This document shows positions 1 to 5,935 of a DNA stretch of 6,919 nt, piece by piece (within the stretch, counting starts at the first letter, position 1; every line of letters starts with the position of its first letter). The DNA is from Anaerolineae bacterium (GTDB lineage: Bacteria; Chloroflexota; Anaerolineae; JAAYZQ01). The stretch spans positions 1 through 6,919 of the forward strand of contig JAFGIA010000075.1 of NCBI GenBank assembly GCA_016929795.1, in the 5' to 3' direction. Both the position numbers and the translations under genes were made by a program. A model generated the notes under the pieces. That model saw only the letters and a list, made by a program, of their open reading frames with translations. It ran no database searches and had not been told where the DNA came from.

Positions 1-189
1 GGCGCCACCTACCTGGTCAGCTTTTACATCTGGCAGGACACACCCTGGATCGACTTTGGCATCAATCAGCCCCTCTACCGCGATGTCAGTAACCTGCTTT
101 ACAACTATTTTAACCCCGCCCAACCCTACTGGCCCCGTCCGCCCTGGGCCCCCGAGCCCGTGCAATCGACCACCGGCACCAGCTCGTGA
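1..189 (+). CDS. C-terminal 62 residues of an unrecognised protein (5' truncated by window edge)
   Basis: Frame 1 is open from the first base to a TGA at 187-189. It encodes a 62-residue tail rich in aromatic residues and proline (for example SFYIWQDTPWIDFG near its start, then NYFNPAQPYWPRPPWAPEP), ending in a Ser/Thr-rich STTGTSS. Tyr/Trp/Asn/Pro-rich composition of this kind is common in extracytoplasmic or cell-surface proteins, but I see no diagnostic motif and do not assign a family. It is the only plus-strand gene and converges on the MOSC gene, leaving a 165-base gap (190-354). That gap holds one GC-rich hairpin (306-328) and nothing else I can support. A longer plus-strand frame starting at base 56 is probably a shadow, because it runs through this tail and the intergenic gap. 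Confidence 0.6.
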   Translation, partial: GATYLVSFYIWQDTPWIDFGINQPLYRDVSNLLYNYFNPAQPYWPRPPWAPEPVQSTTGTSS

Positions 190-305
190 TCTCCCAAGAA
201 CCTGTCACTGCGCCAAAGGTGAGATCTTGGCCATCCCGCCCATGCTCCGCAGCCCCACGCTCTTTGCCATGTTTGCCGCTTCAGCCGTGAGCCTGATCAT
301 GTTCA

Positions 306-328
306 CCGCGGGCACCAACGGCCCGCGG
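306..328. terminator. GC-rich stem-loop between convergent genes, possible terminator without U-tract
   Basis: CCGCGGGC at 306-313 and GCCCGCGG at 321-328 form a perfect 8-bp all-G/C stem around a 7-base loop. The hairpin lies 26 bases past the MOSC stop codon and about 117 bases past the stop of the plus-strand gene. Neither strand has a run of T after the stem, so it is not a textbook intrinsic terminator. It could still stop or pause transcription, or protect the 3' end of the MOSC transcript. The position between convergent stops is the main support. Confidence 0.4.
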
Positions 329-354
329 ACGGGTATCACCATACCGCACAGGCT

Positions 355-813
355 CTAATCCCGCGGCACGATCCGGATCTCGTCGCCCACCTGCACCACG
401 CCGCCTGACACCACCGAGCAAAACACGCCCTTTGCTGGCAGCAACGAGTGCTCCCTGTAGCTGTATGTGTGCGCGATCGCCAGCGGCTTGCCGATCTGAT
501 CTACCTCCAGCACCGCATGGGCGCTGATCTCCAGCCTGTCGCCCACCTGCAGTCCTTCCGTGTCCAGCCCTTCCGTCGAGAGATTTTCCGCAAAGCTCCC
601 CGGCTCTGCCTCGATCTCCCACGCCTCGCTCGCCTGTTCTACCGCCTCCCACGACAGCAGGCTCACCTGCCACCGGTTCGGCTGCGGTGGCCCCGCGTGG
701 CTGTCGCCCACCAGCCCCCACCCTGCGCGGAGCTCGCCCTGACCCACGTCCCGCTTGGGCTCTGTCCGTGCGTCACTGCTGCATACCGCCTTTATCCTGC
801 CTGCCGCCATCAT
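355..813 (-). CDS. MOSC-domain protein
   Basis: A 152-residue stand-alone MOSC (molybdenum cofactor sulfurase C-terminal) domain. Members are thought to act as sulfur carriers or to bind molybdopterin-type cofactors in the cytoplasm; the exact substrate of small ones is usually unknown. Recognisable family blocks are GLVGDSHAG (residues 33-41), SFAENLSTEGLD (73-84), LQVGDRLEI (88-96), DQIGKP (105-110) and LLPAKGVF followed by GGVVQVGDEI (124-146). Length is normal for the family. I chose ATG at 811-813 (a second ATG follows at once, 808-810) because GAGGGGGAGGG lies directly upstream and conservation begins there. The frame stays open to 1041, but that extension would run through a palindromic repeat and into the zinc-ribbon gene. 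The cysteines I would expect after IGK and before the MPxxGVF-like block are replaced (IGKPLAIAH; HSLLPAKGVF). One cysteine sits at residue 132. It may be co-transcribed with the genes upstream. Confidence 0.88.
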   Translation of the reverse strand: MMAAGRIKAVCSSDARTEPKRDVGQGELRAGWGLVGDSHAGPPQPNRWQVSLLSWEAVEQASEAWEIEAEPGSFAENLSTEGLDTEGLQVGDRLEISAHAVLEVDQIGKPLAIAHTYSYREHSLLPAKGVFCSVVSGGVVQVGDEIRIVPRD

Positions 814-853
814 CCCTCCCCCTCTTGGATCACGAGCTTCAACGATGGGCCTG

Positions 854-893
854 GGAGATTGCTTTGGCCCAAACAACGGGCCTCGCAATGACA
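854..893. repeat. Palindromic intergenic repeat of the CATTGCGAG...AGCAATCTC type
   Basis: On the minus strand the gap between the zinc-ribbon gene and the MOSC gene reads GTCATTGCGAGGCCC, a short loop, then GGGCCAAAGCAATCTCCC. ATTGC/GCAAT (858-862 with 885-889) and GGCCC/GGGCC (866-870 with 878-882) make nested stems around a 7-base loop. From memory, units beginning CATTGCGAG and ending AGCAATCTC are scattered between genes in many bacterial genomes. No coding capacity. It lies between two genes that otherwise look like one operon, so it is probably transcribed and could act as an RNA hairpin. Confidence 0.6.
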
Positions 894-937
894 CTTTTTC
901 GGTGGCAAAGCGAGGTAATCCCCCGCTCGCCATCCCT

Positions 938-1180
938 CTAATTGTGGCGGCACCCGCCGCCGTCGCCCGAGCAGGGTGGCCTGTCGCACCGCTCCTCCTG
1001 TCCGCAGCACGTCCGTCCCGCCGGCCGCTGTGACTCGGCACTCATCACGTGAGGCACGGAAAAGAGCTTCTCGCCCAATGGGCTGTCACAATGCGGGCAG
1101 GTCGCTGCGCTGCCTGCCGACCGCACCAGCACTTCCACTCGCCTGCCACATCCTGCACACTGATACTCATAGATCGGCAC
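938..1180 (-). CDS. FmdB-family zinc ribbon protein
   Basis: An 80-residue protein beginning MPIYEYQCAGCGRRVEVL, the hallmark of the FmdB (CxxC_CxxC_SSSS) zinc ribbon family. Four cysteines in two CxxC pairs (8/11 and 28/31) should bind one zinc. The tail is also cysteine-rich (58, 59, 65, 70, 77; CCGQEERCDRPPC), as in many members. The family is named after a putative regulator of a formamidase operon, but its biochemical function is not established. The start is GTG at 1178-1180, fixed by an excellent AAGGAGGT site five bases upstream. The first 14 bases overlap the end of the yibE/F-like gene in another frame, which argues for translational coupling. The stop is TAG at 938-940. Confidence 0.9.
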   Translation of the reverse strand: MPIYEYQCAGCGRRVEVLVRSAGSAATCPHCDSPLGEKLFSVPHVMSAESQRPAGRTCCGQEERCDRPPCSGDGGGCRHN

Positions 1181-2339
1181 GCGACACCTCCTTGTCCTCG
1201 TGGTGCCCTGCTGGCTGCCTGGTGACCACCGCCGCGATGGCTGTCGTCAGGGGTACGCCTGCCAGCAAGCCCAGGCTGCATACCAGCGTGCGCACAATTT
1301 CCTCTGCAATCATTTCACGGTTGAGCGTCACAGACAGCGGCTCTGTGAAGACCAGGATCAACAGCACCAGCGGCAGTGCGGCGCCGACGTACGCCAGGAG
1401 CAGCGTGTTCACCATGGACGCGATATGATCGCGCCCGATGGTCATGCCGTGCCGGAAGAGCGCCCGCCGCCCCAGATCCGGATTTGCCTTGTTCAATTCA
1501 AACACCGCCGACGCCTGCCCGATGGCAATGTCGTCCAACGCCCCCAGGGTCCCGATGATGATCCCCGCCAGCAGCAGGCCCTGCGTGTCGAGCCGCACCC
1601 CGGCTACCTGCAGGAACGCCGCCTCCTCAGCGCCAAACCCGGACAGCCGCGCCGCCCCCACGAACCAGATGGCCAGCAGGCCTGTCAGCACCAGGCTTAC
1701 AAACAGCCCTGCCACCGCCACGTGCGTCTTTTGCCGCACCCCATACACCAGGTAGAGGCTGGCGCCCATCATCCCCACCGACCCCGTGATCGCAATCAGG
1801 ATCGGGTCCCTGCCCTCCAGGATTTGCGGCACGATAAACCCCACGATCACCGCCAGGCTGATCCCCATCCCCAGCAGAGATCGCGCCCCCTGCCACCCGC
1901 TAAGCAGCAGCGTGCCGGCTACAAAGAGAAGCGTCAGCCAAACCAGCGACCCGGTGCGCACATAGCTTGTAACGACAAACACTGACCCACCGTCCATCGC
2001 CCCCGTGCGCTCCACCACTACCCTGTCGCCCTGGCGAAAGAGCCGGCTCTCGTTGGTCACCCCCAGTAGTCCGTAGTCGACCTCTACCTCCTGCCCCTCC
2101 AGTGCGCCCTCTTCGATCCGGAGCAGGAGGCGCTGGTAGGGCTGCTCAAAATCGCCCTCGCCCACGGTTCCCTCATCCAGCACCTCCACCACCTGCGCGC
2201 GTAGACTCTCCGTCTCGCCTAGCCCGAGGTCATCCTCCATGGAGCCAGGGGCCGGGCGCTGTGCAATCGCCGCCAGCAGTACAAACGCTGCGATCGCCAG
2301 CCCGGCTCCCACTACCCAGCCAATCCTCTTCGAGTCCAA
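1167..2339 (-). CDS. YibE/F-family membrane protein
   Basis: A 390-residue integral membrane protein of the YibE/F family (function unproven; related proteins are often called putative multitransmembrane or permease-like proteins). Residues 8-26 form an N-terminal helix or uncleaved signal anchor. Residues 45-125 form a hydrophilic, probably extracytoplasmic beta-rich domain (LRAQVVEVLDEG, EVEVDY, GDRVVVERT). Six to seven further helices follow at about 131-147, 153-174, 177-199, 206-229, 252-275, 309-330 and 349-373. Family blocks visible are GTLGALDDIAIGQAS (263-277, with the acidic pair Asp269-Asp270 in a helix) and GRDHIASMVNTLLLAY (302-317). The start is TTG at 2337-2339 with GGAGGA nine bases upstream. 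It ends in a short charged cytoplasmic tail overlapping the zinc-ribbon start. It begins 96 bases after the Mrp-like gene and could share its transcript. Confidence 0.9.
   Translation of the reverse strand: MDSKRIGWVVGAGLAIAAFVLLAAIAQRPAPGSMEDDLGLGETESLRAQVVEVLDEGTVGEGDFEQPYQRLLLRIEEGALEGQEVEVDYGLLGVTNESRLFRQGDRVVVERTGAMDGGSVFVVTSYVRTGSLVWLTLLFVAGTLLLSGWQGARSLLGMGISLAVIVGFIVPQILEGRDPILIAITGSVGMMGASLYLVYGVRQKTHVAVAGLFVSLVLTGLLAIWFVGAARLSGFGAEEAAFLQVAGVRLDTQGLLLAGIIIGTLGALDDIAIGQASAVFELNKANPDLGRRALFRHGMTIGRDHIASMVNTLLLAYVGAALPLVLLILVFTEPLSVTLNREMIAEEIVRTLVCSLGLLAGVPLTTAIAAVVTRQPAGHHEDKEVSRADL
1186..1193 (-). promoter_or_regulatory. Strong Shine-Dalgarno site of the FmdB-like gene, inside the preceding gene
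   Basis: The minus strand reads AAGGAGGT followed by GTCGC and the GTG start. This near-perfect anti-16S match at 5-base spacing lies within the last codons of the yibE/F-like gene (encoding ...EDKEVSRADL). It decides the GTG start of the zinc-ribbon gene and lets it be translated independently of, or by re-initiation after, the upstream gene. Confidence 0.85.
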
Positions 2340-2380
2340 ACGATACAGTCCTCCGCTTGGGTTCCGATAGAACTCCAGAA

Positions 2381-2426
2381 ACTCGTTTGCTAGTGTCTTT
2401 TGCCTCTTTCGCGGCTTTTGTGATCC
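2381..2426. repeat. Degenerate CTTTTG/CTCTTTCGCG-rich intergenic tract
   Basis: The 96-base gap between the Mrp-like and YibE/F-like genes contains a T-rich run with repeated CTTTT cores: GTGTCTTTTG, CCTCTTTCGCG, GCTTTTGTGATCC. It looks like a decayed copy of the TTTGTGTCTTCGTGG-like short repeats that I recall between genes in various bacteria. A 3-bp GCC/GGC stem within it is too weak to call a terminator. Support is by eye only. Confidence 0.3.
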
Positions 2427-2435
2427 AAATACTCC

Positions 2436-3503
2436 CTAGCCCATCATCGGCCGTCGCGCTTCCGGCACCCGCTTTACCAGCTCTTTGGCGATCGGTTCGA
2501 AGTCCTCGGTGCTGTACTCCTCGATCCGCCCGGCGTCGCTCAGCTTGGCAATCTCCGGATCGATCGGAAGCCGGCCCAGAAAAGGCACCCCGATCTGCCG
2601 TGCTGTCTCTTCTCCATGGCTCGGCCCAAAGATCTCGAACCGCTTTCCTGTGTCGGGGCTGATAAAGAAGCTCATATTCTCGACCAACCCCAGCATCGGC
2701 GTCTCCATCTGCTGCGCCATGTTTGCCGCCTTGCGCACCACCATCCCCGCCAGCCCCTGCGGCGACGTTACGAGCAGAATGCCTGACATCGGCAGTGCCT
2801 GCATCACTGTCAGCGATGCGTCCGACGTGCCAGGCGGCAGGTCGACGATCAGATAGTCGAGAGTTCCCCAGAAAATGTCGCCCCAGAATTGACGAATCGC
2901 CCCACTGACCAGCGGCCCGCGCCAGATGACTGCCATCCCTTCGTCTTCCAGCAGGAGGTTGATCGACATAACCTTGATTCCGATCTCTGTCTGGGGTGGC
3001 ATCGGCCCCAGCGGGCTCATGCCCAAACGCGCGCCTTGTGGAAAAAACATCTTGGGGATGCTCGGGCCGGTGATGTCGGCGTCCAAAACGCCCACCTTGT
3101 ACCCCTGACGGCTCAATGTCACGGCTAGCAGCGCGCTCACCAGCGACTTGCCTACGCCGCCCTTGCCGCTCATCACTGCAATCACGTGTTTGATCTGGTT
3201 CAGCTCTTCCACCGCACCTTTTCCCGGTACACCGATCCCGATCCTACGCTTTTCCTCGTCTGTCATCTCGGTCAGATCGACCTCGACCTGCTGCACCCCT
3301 TCCAATGCACTGACAGTGTTCTTGACATCGTCCGCAATCTGCCCGCGCAGCGGGCACGCCAGCGTCGTCAGGGCCAGTGTCACACTGACTGTACTGCCGT
3401 CAATCTCTACGTCACGGATCATCCCGAGATCTACCACGTTGCGGTGTAGCTCCGGGTCCATGACGCCTTCGAGCGCCTTCATGATTTCAGTTTTTGTGGC
3501 CAT
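2436..3503 (-). CDS. mrp: Mrp/ApbC (NBP35-like) P-loop ATPase with N-terminal MIP18/DUF59 domain
   Basis: A 355-residue cytosolic ATPase of the Mrp/ApbC/NBP35 group, whose members bind and transfer Fe-S clusters. The N-terminal MIP18-like domain (residues 1-85) carries the usual TTLACPLR block with Cys50. The ATPase domain starts near residue 105: deviant Walker A GKGGVGKS (113-120), DADITGPSIPKM (141-152), and Walker B/switch II LIVDLPPGTSD (218-228). The ENMS block (275-278) is followed by FFISPDTGKRFEIFG. Well-studied members have CxxC here to bridge a cluster between two subunits, but this protein has Ser282 and Thr285 in those places. The ATG at 3501-3503 has GGGAGGA upstream. The gene follows padR by 54 bases in the same direction. 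Family assignment is sure; Fe-S carrier activity is less sure because of the missing cysteines. Confidence 0.95.
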   Translation of the reverse strand: MATKTEIMKALEGVMDPELHRNVVDLGMIRDVEIDGSTVSVTLALTTLACPLRGQIADDVKNTVSALEGVQQVEVDLTEMTDEEKRRIGIGVPGKGAVEELNQIKHVIAVMSGKGGVGKSLVSALLAVTLSRQGYKVGVLDADITGPSIPKMFFPQGARLGMSPLGPMPPQTEIGIKVMSINLLLEDEGMAVIWRGPLVSGAIRQFWGDIFWGTLDYLIVDLPPGTSDASLTVMQALPMSGILLVTSPQGLAGMVVRKAANMAQQMETPMLGLVENMSFFISPDTGKRFEIFGPSHGEETARQIGVPFLGRLPIDPEIAKLSDAGRIEEYSTEDFEPIAKELVKRVPEARRPMMG

Positions 3504-3520
3504 TGCTTCCTCCCGATGCA

Positions 3521-3550
3521 GGTATTGGATATTAGGTATTGACTATTAGG
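3521..3550. repeat. Short heptamer-based tandem repeat between padR and mrp
   Basis: The plus strand reads GGTATTG GATATTA GGTATTG ACTATTA GG, so a 14-base unit occurs twice with 12 of 14 positions identical and an underlying 7-base rhythm. It fills most of the 54-base gap between the padR stop and the mrp ribosome-binding site. Iterated heptamers of the TAATACC/CAATACC kind are known as intergenic repeats in several bacterial groups. On the minus strand the TAATAT within it could also act as a weak -10, but no -35 fits. Confidence 0.5.
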
Positions 3551-3557
3551 GGTTTGG

Positions 3558-3950
3558 TTATTCGTCGTGGGCTTTCATATGCTCGTCGTACATCGATAGA
3601 AAATTGTGGAGCACGCGATCTGTCTCGCGCAGGTCTTGCACCCACGAGGCCAAGTAGCGGTCGCCTTCCTCTGTGATGTGATACATGCGCCGTGCGGGGC
3701 CGGCACTCCCCGTCTCCCAACGCGACGTGACCAATCCCGCTTCTTCGAATGTGCGCAGCAGGCGGTAGACGGTGCTCGAGTCCACAGGCATCTGGTCAAA
3801 GCCAAACCGGTTTACTGCTTCGAGCAACTCGTAGCCGTGTACCTCGTCGCAGTGCAGCAGCAGCAACAGACACGGTTCAAGAAACCGTCGTATCCGCCTG
3901 GGACACGGCTCTCCTTCTTTTCCACCGCCCCAACGGCGACCTCGCGGCAT
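3558..3950 (-). CDS. PadR-family transcriptional regulator
   Basis: A 130-residue winged-helix repressor of the PadR family. After a basic, glycine-rich N-terminus (MPRGRRWGGGKEGEPC) comes the helix block RRFLEPCLLLLLH, then HGYELLEAVNRFGF (38-51) and the recognition helix region DSSTVYRLLRTFEEAGLVTSRWE (57-79). The wing is GPARRMYHITEEGDRYLASW (84-103), followed by a C-terminal helix for dimerisation (104-126). The only cysteines are at 16, 27 and 34; I cannot say whether they bind metal. The ATG at 3948-3950 has AGGAGAGGT upstream at good spacing. A palindrome over its own promoter (3970-3996) suggests autoregulation. PadR proteins usually respond to small ligands and often regulate a neighbouring gene, here possibly mrp and the genes beyond; the effector is unknown. 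Confidence 0.93.
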   Translation of the reverse strand: MPRGRRWGGGKEGEPCPRRIRRFLEPCLLLLLHCDEVHGYELLEAVNRFGFDQMPVDSSTVYRLLRTFEEAGLVTSRWETGSAGPARRMYHITEEGDRYLASWVQDLRETDRVLHNFLSMYDEHMKAHDE

Positions 3951-3969
3951 GCGTTTTACCTCTCCTGAT

Positions 3970-3996
3970 CATCTATATGCAGTATACACATAGATG
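3970..3996. promoter_or_regulatory. Palindromic operator, probable PadR autoregulatory site
   Basis: CATCTATATG (3970-3979) and CACATAGATG (3987-3996) are inverted repeats with 9 of 10 arm positions matching around a 7-base spacer. It lies 19 bases upstream of the padR start codon and overlaps the predicted -10 and transcription start. The inner ATG...CAT half-sites resemble the ATGT-N8-ACAT style described for PadR regulators. Binding itself is inferred. Confidence 0.6.
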
Positions 3997-4022
3997 GTAG
4001 CACATCGCCCCACGCTTGTCAA
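3994..4022 (-). promoter_or_regulatory. Candidate promoter of padR
   Basis: On the minus strand a consensus -35 TTGACA (4017-4022) is followed, after 17 bases, by TACCAT (3994-3999), a 4-of-6 match to TATAAT that keeps the key TA...T. Transcription would begin near 3987, inside the palindromic operator, giving a leader of about 35 bases with a good ribosome-binding site. A better -10 by itself, TATACT at 3981-3986, would need a 30-base spacer from this -35 and has no other -35 at the right distance. Confidence 0.5.
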
Positions 4023-4027
4023 CTGTG

Positions 4028-4082
4028 CGGCGACAGGGAAATGGGAGACAGCAAAGTCGGCCCCCCCATTTCCCTGTCGCCG
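4028..4082. repeat. Perfect 18-bp inverted repeat just after recN
   Basis: The arms CGGCGACAGGGAAATGGG (4028-4045) and its exact reverse complement (4065-4082) enclose a 19-base loop. The hairpin starts 12 bases after the recN stop and ends six bases before the -35 of the padR promoter, so it separates two transcription units. No T-run follows the stem on either strand, so it is a terminator only of a non-canonical kind. The alternative is a small mobile palindromic element. Eighteen perfect pairs in non-coding DNA are not expected by chance. Confidence 0.85.
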
Positions 4083-4094
4083 AAGCACCAACTG

Positions 4095-5849
4095 CTAAGC
4101 GGCTCTTTCCTTGTCCGCTTTGCTCGCTGCCAGCATCTCGCGCGCGCTTGCCTGCGTGCGCTCGGTCACCGCGCCAAGCATACTTGCCATCTCCTGCTCA
4201 CGCACTGCCCCGTCCATCACATCGACCTTGGTTACTGTGCGCTCGCCCACCACCGCCTTGCTGACGTGGTAATGCACATCGCCATAGCTTGCCAGTTGCG
4301 GCAGGTGGGTGACGCACAATACCTGGTGACGGCAGGCATCGTCGCCCGCACCCACCGTCAGCGCCCACAGCTTGCGGCCCACCACGCTACCCACGCGCCC
4401 GCCGATCCCGGCGTCGATCTCGTCGAAAATCAGCGTTGGCGTGCGGTCGGCCTGCGCCAGCACCGTCTTGAGCGCCAGCATCAAGCGTGACGTCTCGCCG
4501 CCCGATGCGATGCGCACCAGCGGCTTGAGCGGCTCGCCGACGTTCGGCGCTACCAGGAATTCGATCCGGTCCAGCCCGTTTGTGTCGAACGCCACGCGCC
4601 GCCCGTCGACGTACGCTCCCTCGTCGTCGTCTCGCCATTGTACGTCGACGCCAAACAATGCGCGCGCCATGCTCAGCTCTGCGAGCTGTGCCTCGATCCC
4701 CACCGCCAGGCGCTCGCCTGCCTCCCAGCGCTGCTGCGACAGCTCTGCGCCGGCGCGGCCGATCTCTTTTAGCAATCGCTCTTCTTCTGCCTCCAGCTCG
4801 GTGGTCCGCTCTTCGCTGTGTTCGATCGTATCGAGGTCATGGCGTGCCCGCTCGGCAAAGGCCAACACGTCTTCAATCGAATCGCCGTACTTGCGCTGCA
4901 GATTGCGGATCAGTGCCAGCCGTTCCTCCACCTGGTTCAGCCGCCGTGGGTTGAATTCGACCTCATCGCGATAGTCGCGCAGCGAGCGCGCCAGGTCTTC
5001 TATCTGGTAGCTCACCGTCTCTGCCGTCTCGCTCAGACCAGCCGTCGTCTGGTCCAGGCGTGCCAACCCCGACAGCGTCTTGGCGGCTATCTGCAGCAGG
5101 TCGATCGCCGACGACTGCTCCTCTCCGCCCTCGTACAGGGTGCGGTATGCCTCGTCGGTTAGCTCGTGGAGCTGCTCCGCATTTGCCAGGCGTGCCCGCT
5201 CGGCGATCAATGCCTCTTCCTCTCCCACCTCCAGGTGAGCCGCCTCGATCTCGCCTACCTGCCACTGCAGCAGGTCTATCCGCTGTGCCAGCTCGCGCTC
5301 GTCGCGGCGCAGCTCTGCCAGCTCGCGCCGCACCGCACGCAGTGTACTCACCAGTCTTGCCACCTGCTCGCGTTGCCCCAACAGGCCGCCGTACCGGTCC
5401 AGCAGCTCCACGTGCTCGCGTACCCGCATCAACGAAAGATGCTCCGTCTGCCCGTGAATATCCACCAACTGCTGTCCGATCTCCTCCAGCACCTTGAGTG
5501 CCACCGCACGGCCGTTCACCCGGCACACATTGCGTCCTTCGTGCCGGATCTCACGTCCCAATGTCAGGATCGACAGGTCATCTCCTTCGAGTCCCTCTTC
5601 TTCCAGCATCGGGTTGACGATGGCTTGAGCTTCGACTTCTAGACGGAATACCCCCTCCACTGTCGCCCTTTTGGCGCCCGCGCGTACAAAGCTGGCATCT
5701 CCCCGTCCGCCCAGCAGCAAGCTCACGGCGTCGATGATGATCGACTTGCCGGCACCTGTCTCGCCGGTCAGCACGTTAAACGCCGGCCCAAAGCGTAGAT
5801 GAAGCCTGTCAATGATCGCAAAATCGCGGATGGTTAGCTCGGAAAGCAC
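4095..5849 (-). CDS. recN: DNA repair protein RecN (SMC-like ATPase)
   Basis: A 584-residue SMC-like ATPase that acts at double-strand breaks, holding DNA ends and helping RecA-dependent repair. All ABC-type motifs are present: Walker A GETGAGKS (29-36), Q-loop region DIHGQTEHLSL (130-140), signature ASGGETSRLMLAL (448-460), Walker B TLIFDEIDAGIGG (472-484) and the His-containing switch VTHLPQLASYGD (513-524). Between about 155 and 390 lie two long heptad-rich coiled-coil arms, much shorter than in SMC, as usual for RecN. Length is at the upper end of normal. The start is GTG at 5847-5849 with GAGGG upstream; the frame is closed by TGA a few codons earlier, so no longer form exists. It follows the TPR/zinc membrane protein gene by 86 bases without a clear promoter of its own, suggesting co-transcription from the SOS-like promoter at 6777-6805. 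Confidence 0.97.
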   Translation of the reverse strand: MLSELTIRDFAIIDRLHLRFGPAFNVLTGETGAGKSIIIDAVSLLLGGRGDASFVRAGAKRATVEGVFRLEVEAQAIVNPMLEEEGLEGDDLSILTLGREIRHEGRNVCRVNGRAVALKVLEEIGQQLVDIHGQTEHLSLMRVREHVELLDRYGGLLGQREQVARLVSTLRAVRRELAELRRDERELAQRIDLLQWQVGEIEAAHLEVGEEEALIAERARLANAEQLHELTDEAYRTLYEGGEEQSSAIDLLQIAAKTLSGLARLDQTTAGLSETAETVSYQIEDLARSLRDYRDEVEFNPRRLNQVEERLALIRNLQRKYGDSIEDVLAFAERARHDLDTIEHSEERTTELEAEEERLLKEIGRAGAELSQQRWEAGERLAVGIEAQLAELSMARALFGVDVQWRDDDEGAYVDGRRVAFDTNGLDRIEFLVAPNVGEPLKPLVRIASGGETSRLMLALKTVLAQADRTPTLIFDEIDAGIGGRVGSVVGRKLWALTVGAGDDACRHQVLCVTHLPQLASYGDVHYHVSKAVVGERTVTKVDVMDGAVREQEMASMLGAVTERTQASAREMLAASKADKERAA

Positions 5850-5935
5850 AGCTCCCTCAAATGATCAAGATTTGTCAATACAGCCCGGAGCTCGGTCGGA
5901 GGCTGGCCCCAGCAAGTCCGCCCTGGCAGGGGCTG

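Noticed and set aside
814..1041. N-terminal extension of the MOSC gene frame
   Set aside because: It would read through the palindromic repeat and over the end of the FmdB-like gene, with low-complexity Arg/Gly-rich residues. The start at 813 has a ribosome-binding site and coincides with the beginning of family similarity.
1200..1985. 261-codon plus-strand open frame opposite yibE/F
   Set aside because: The His/Gln/Arg/Pro-rich composition has no recognisable domain, and the opposite strand encodes a clear membrane protein.
2361..2373. GTTC-N5-GAAC inverted repeat before yibE/F as an SOS box
   Set aside because: The half-sites are in the reverse order and spacing compared with GAAC-N4-GTTC, and no gene downstream suggests damage control.
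2401..2424. GCC...GGC followed by TTTTG as an intrinsic terminator
   Set aside because: The stem has only three solid pairs, and the T-run is on the strand opposite to the flanking genes.
4372..5642. Long open frames opposite or out of phase within recN
   Set aside because: Their Arg/Ser/Pro-rich translations with no family motif are the expected shadows of a GC-rich coding strand. RecN has all its motifs in the chosen frame.
5873..5878. TTGACA upstream of recN (minus strand) as a separate recN promoter
   Set aside because: At 16-17 bases downstream only GGGAGC/GGAGCT is found, which is the ribosome-binding region and not a -10.
5850..5935. GC-rich stem (GCTGG..CCAGC) in the gap before recN as a terminator
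   Set aside because: The loop would be only two bases and there is no T-run. The other pairings I could find are short and long-range.
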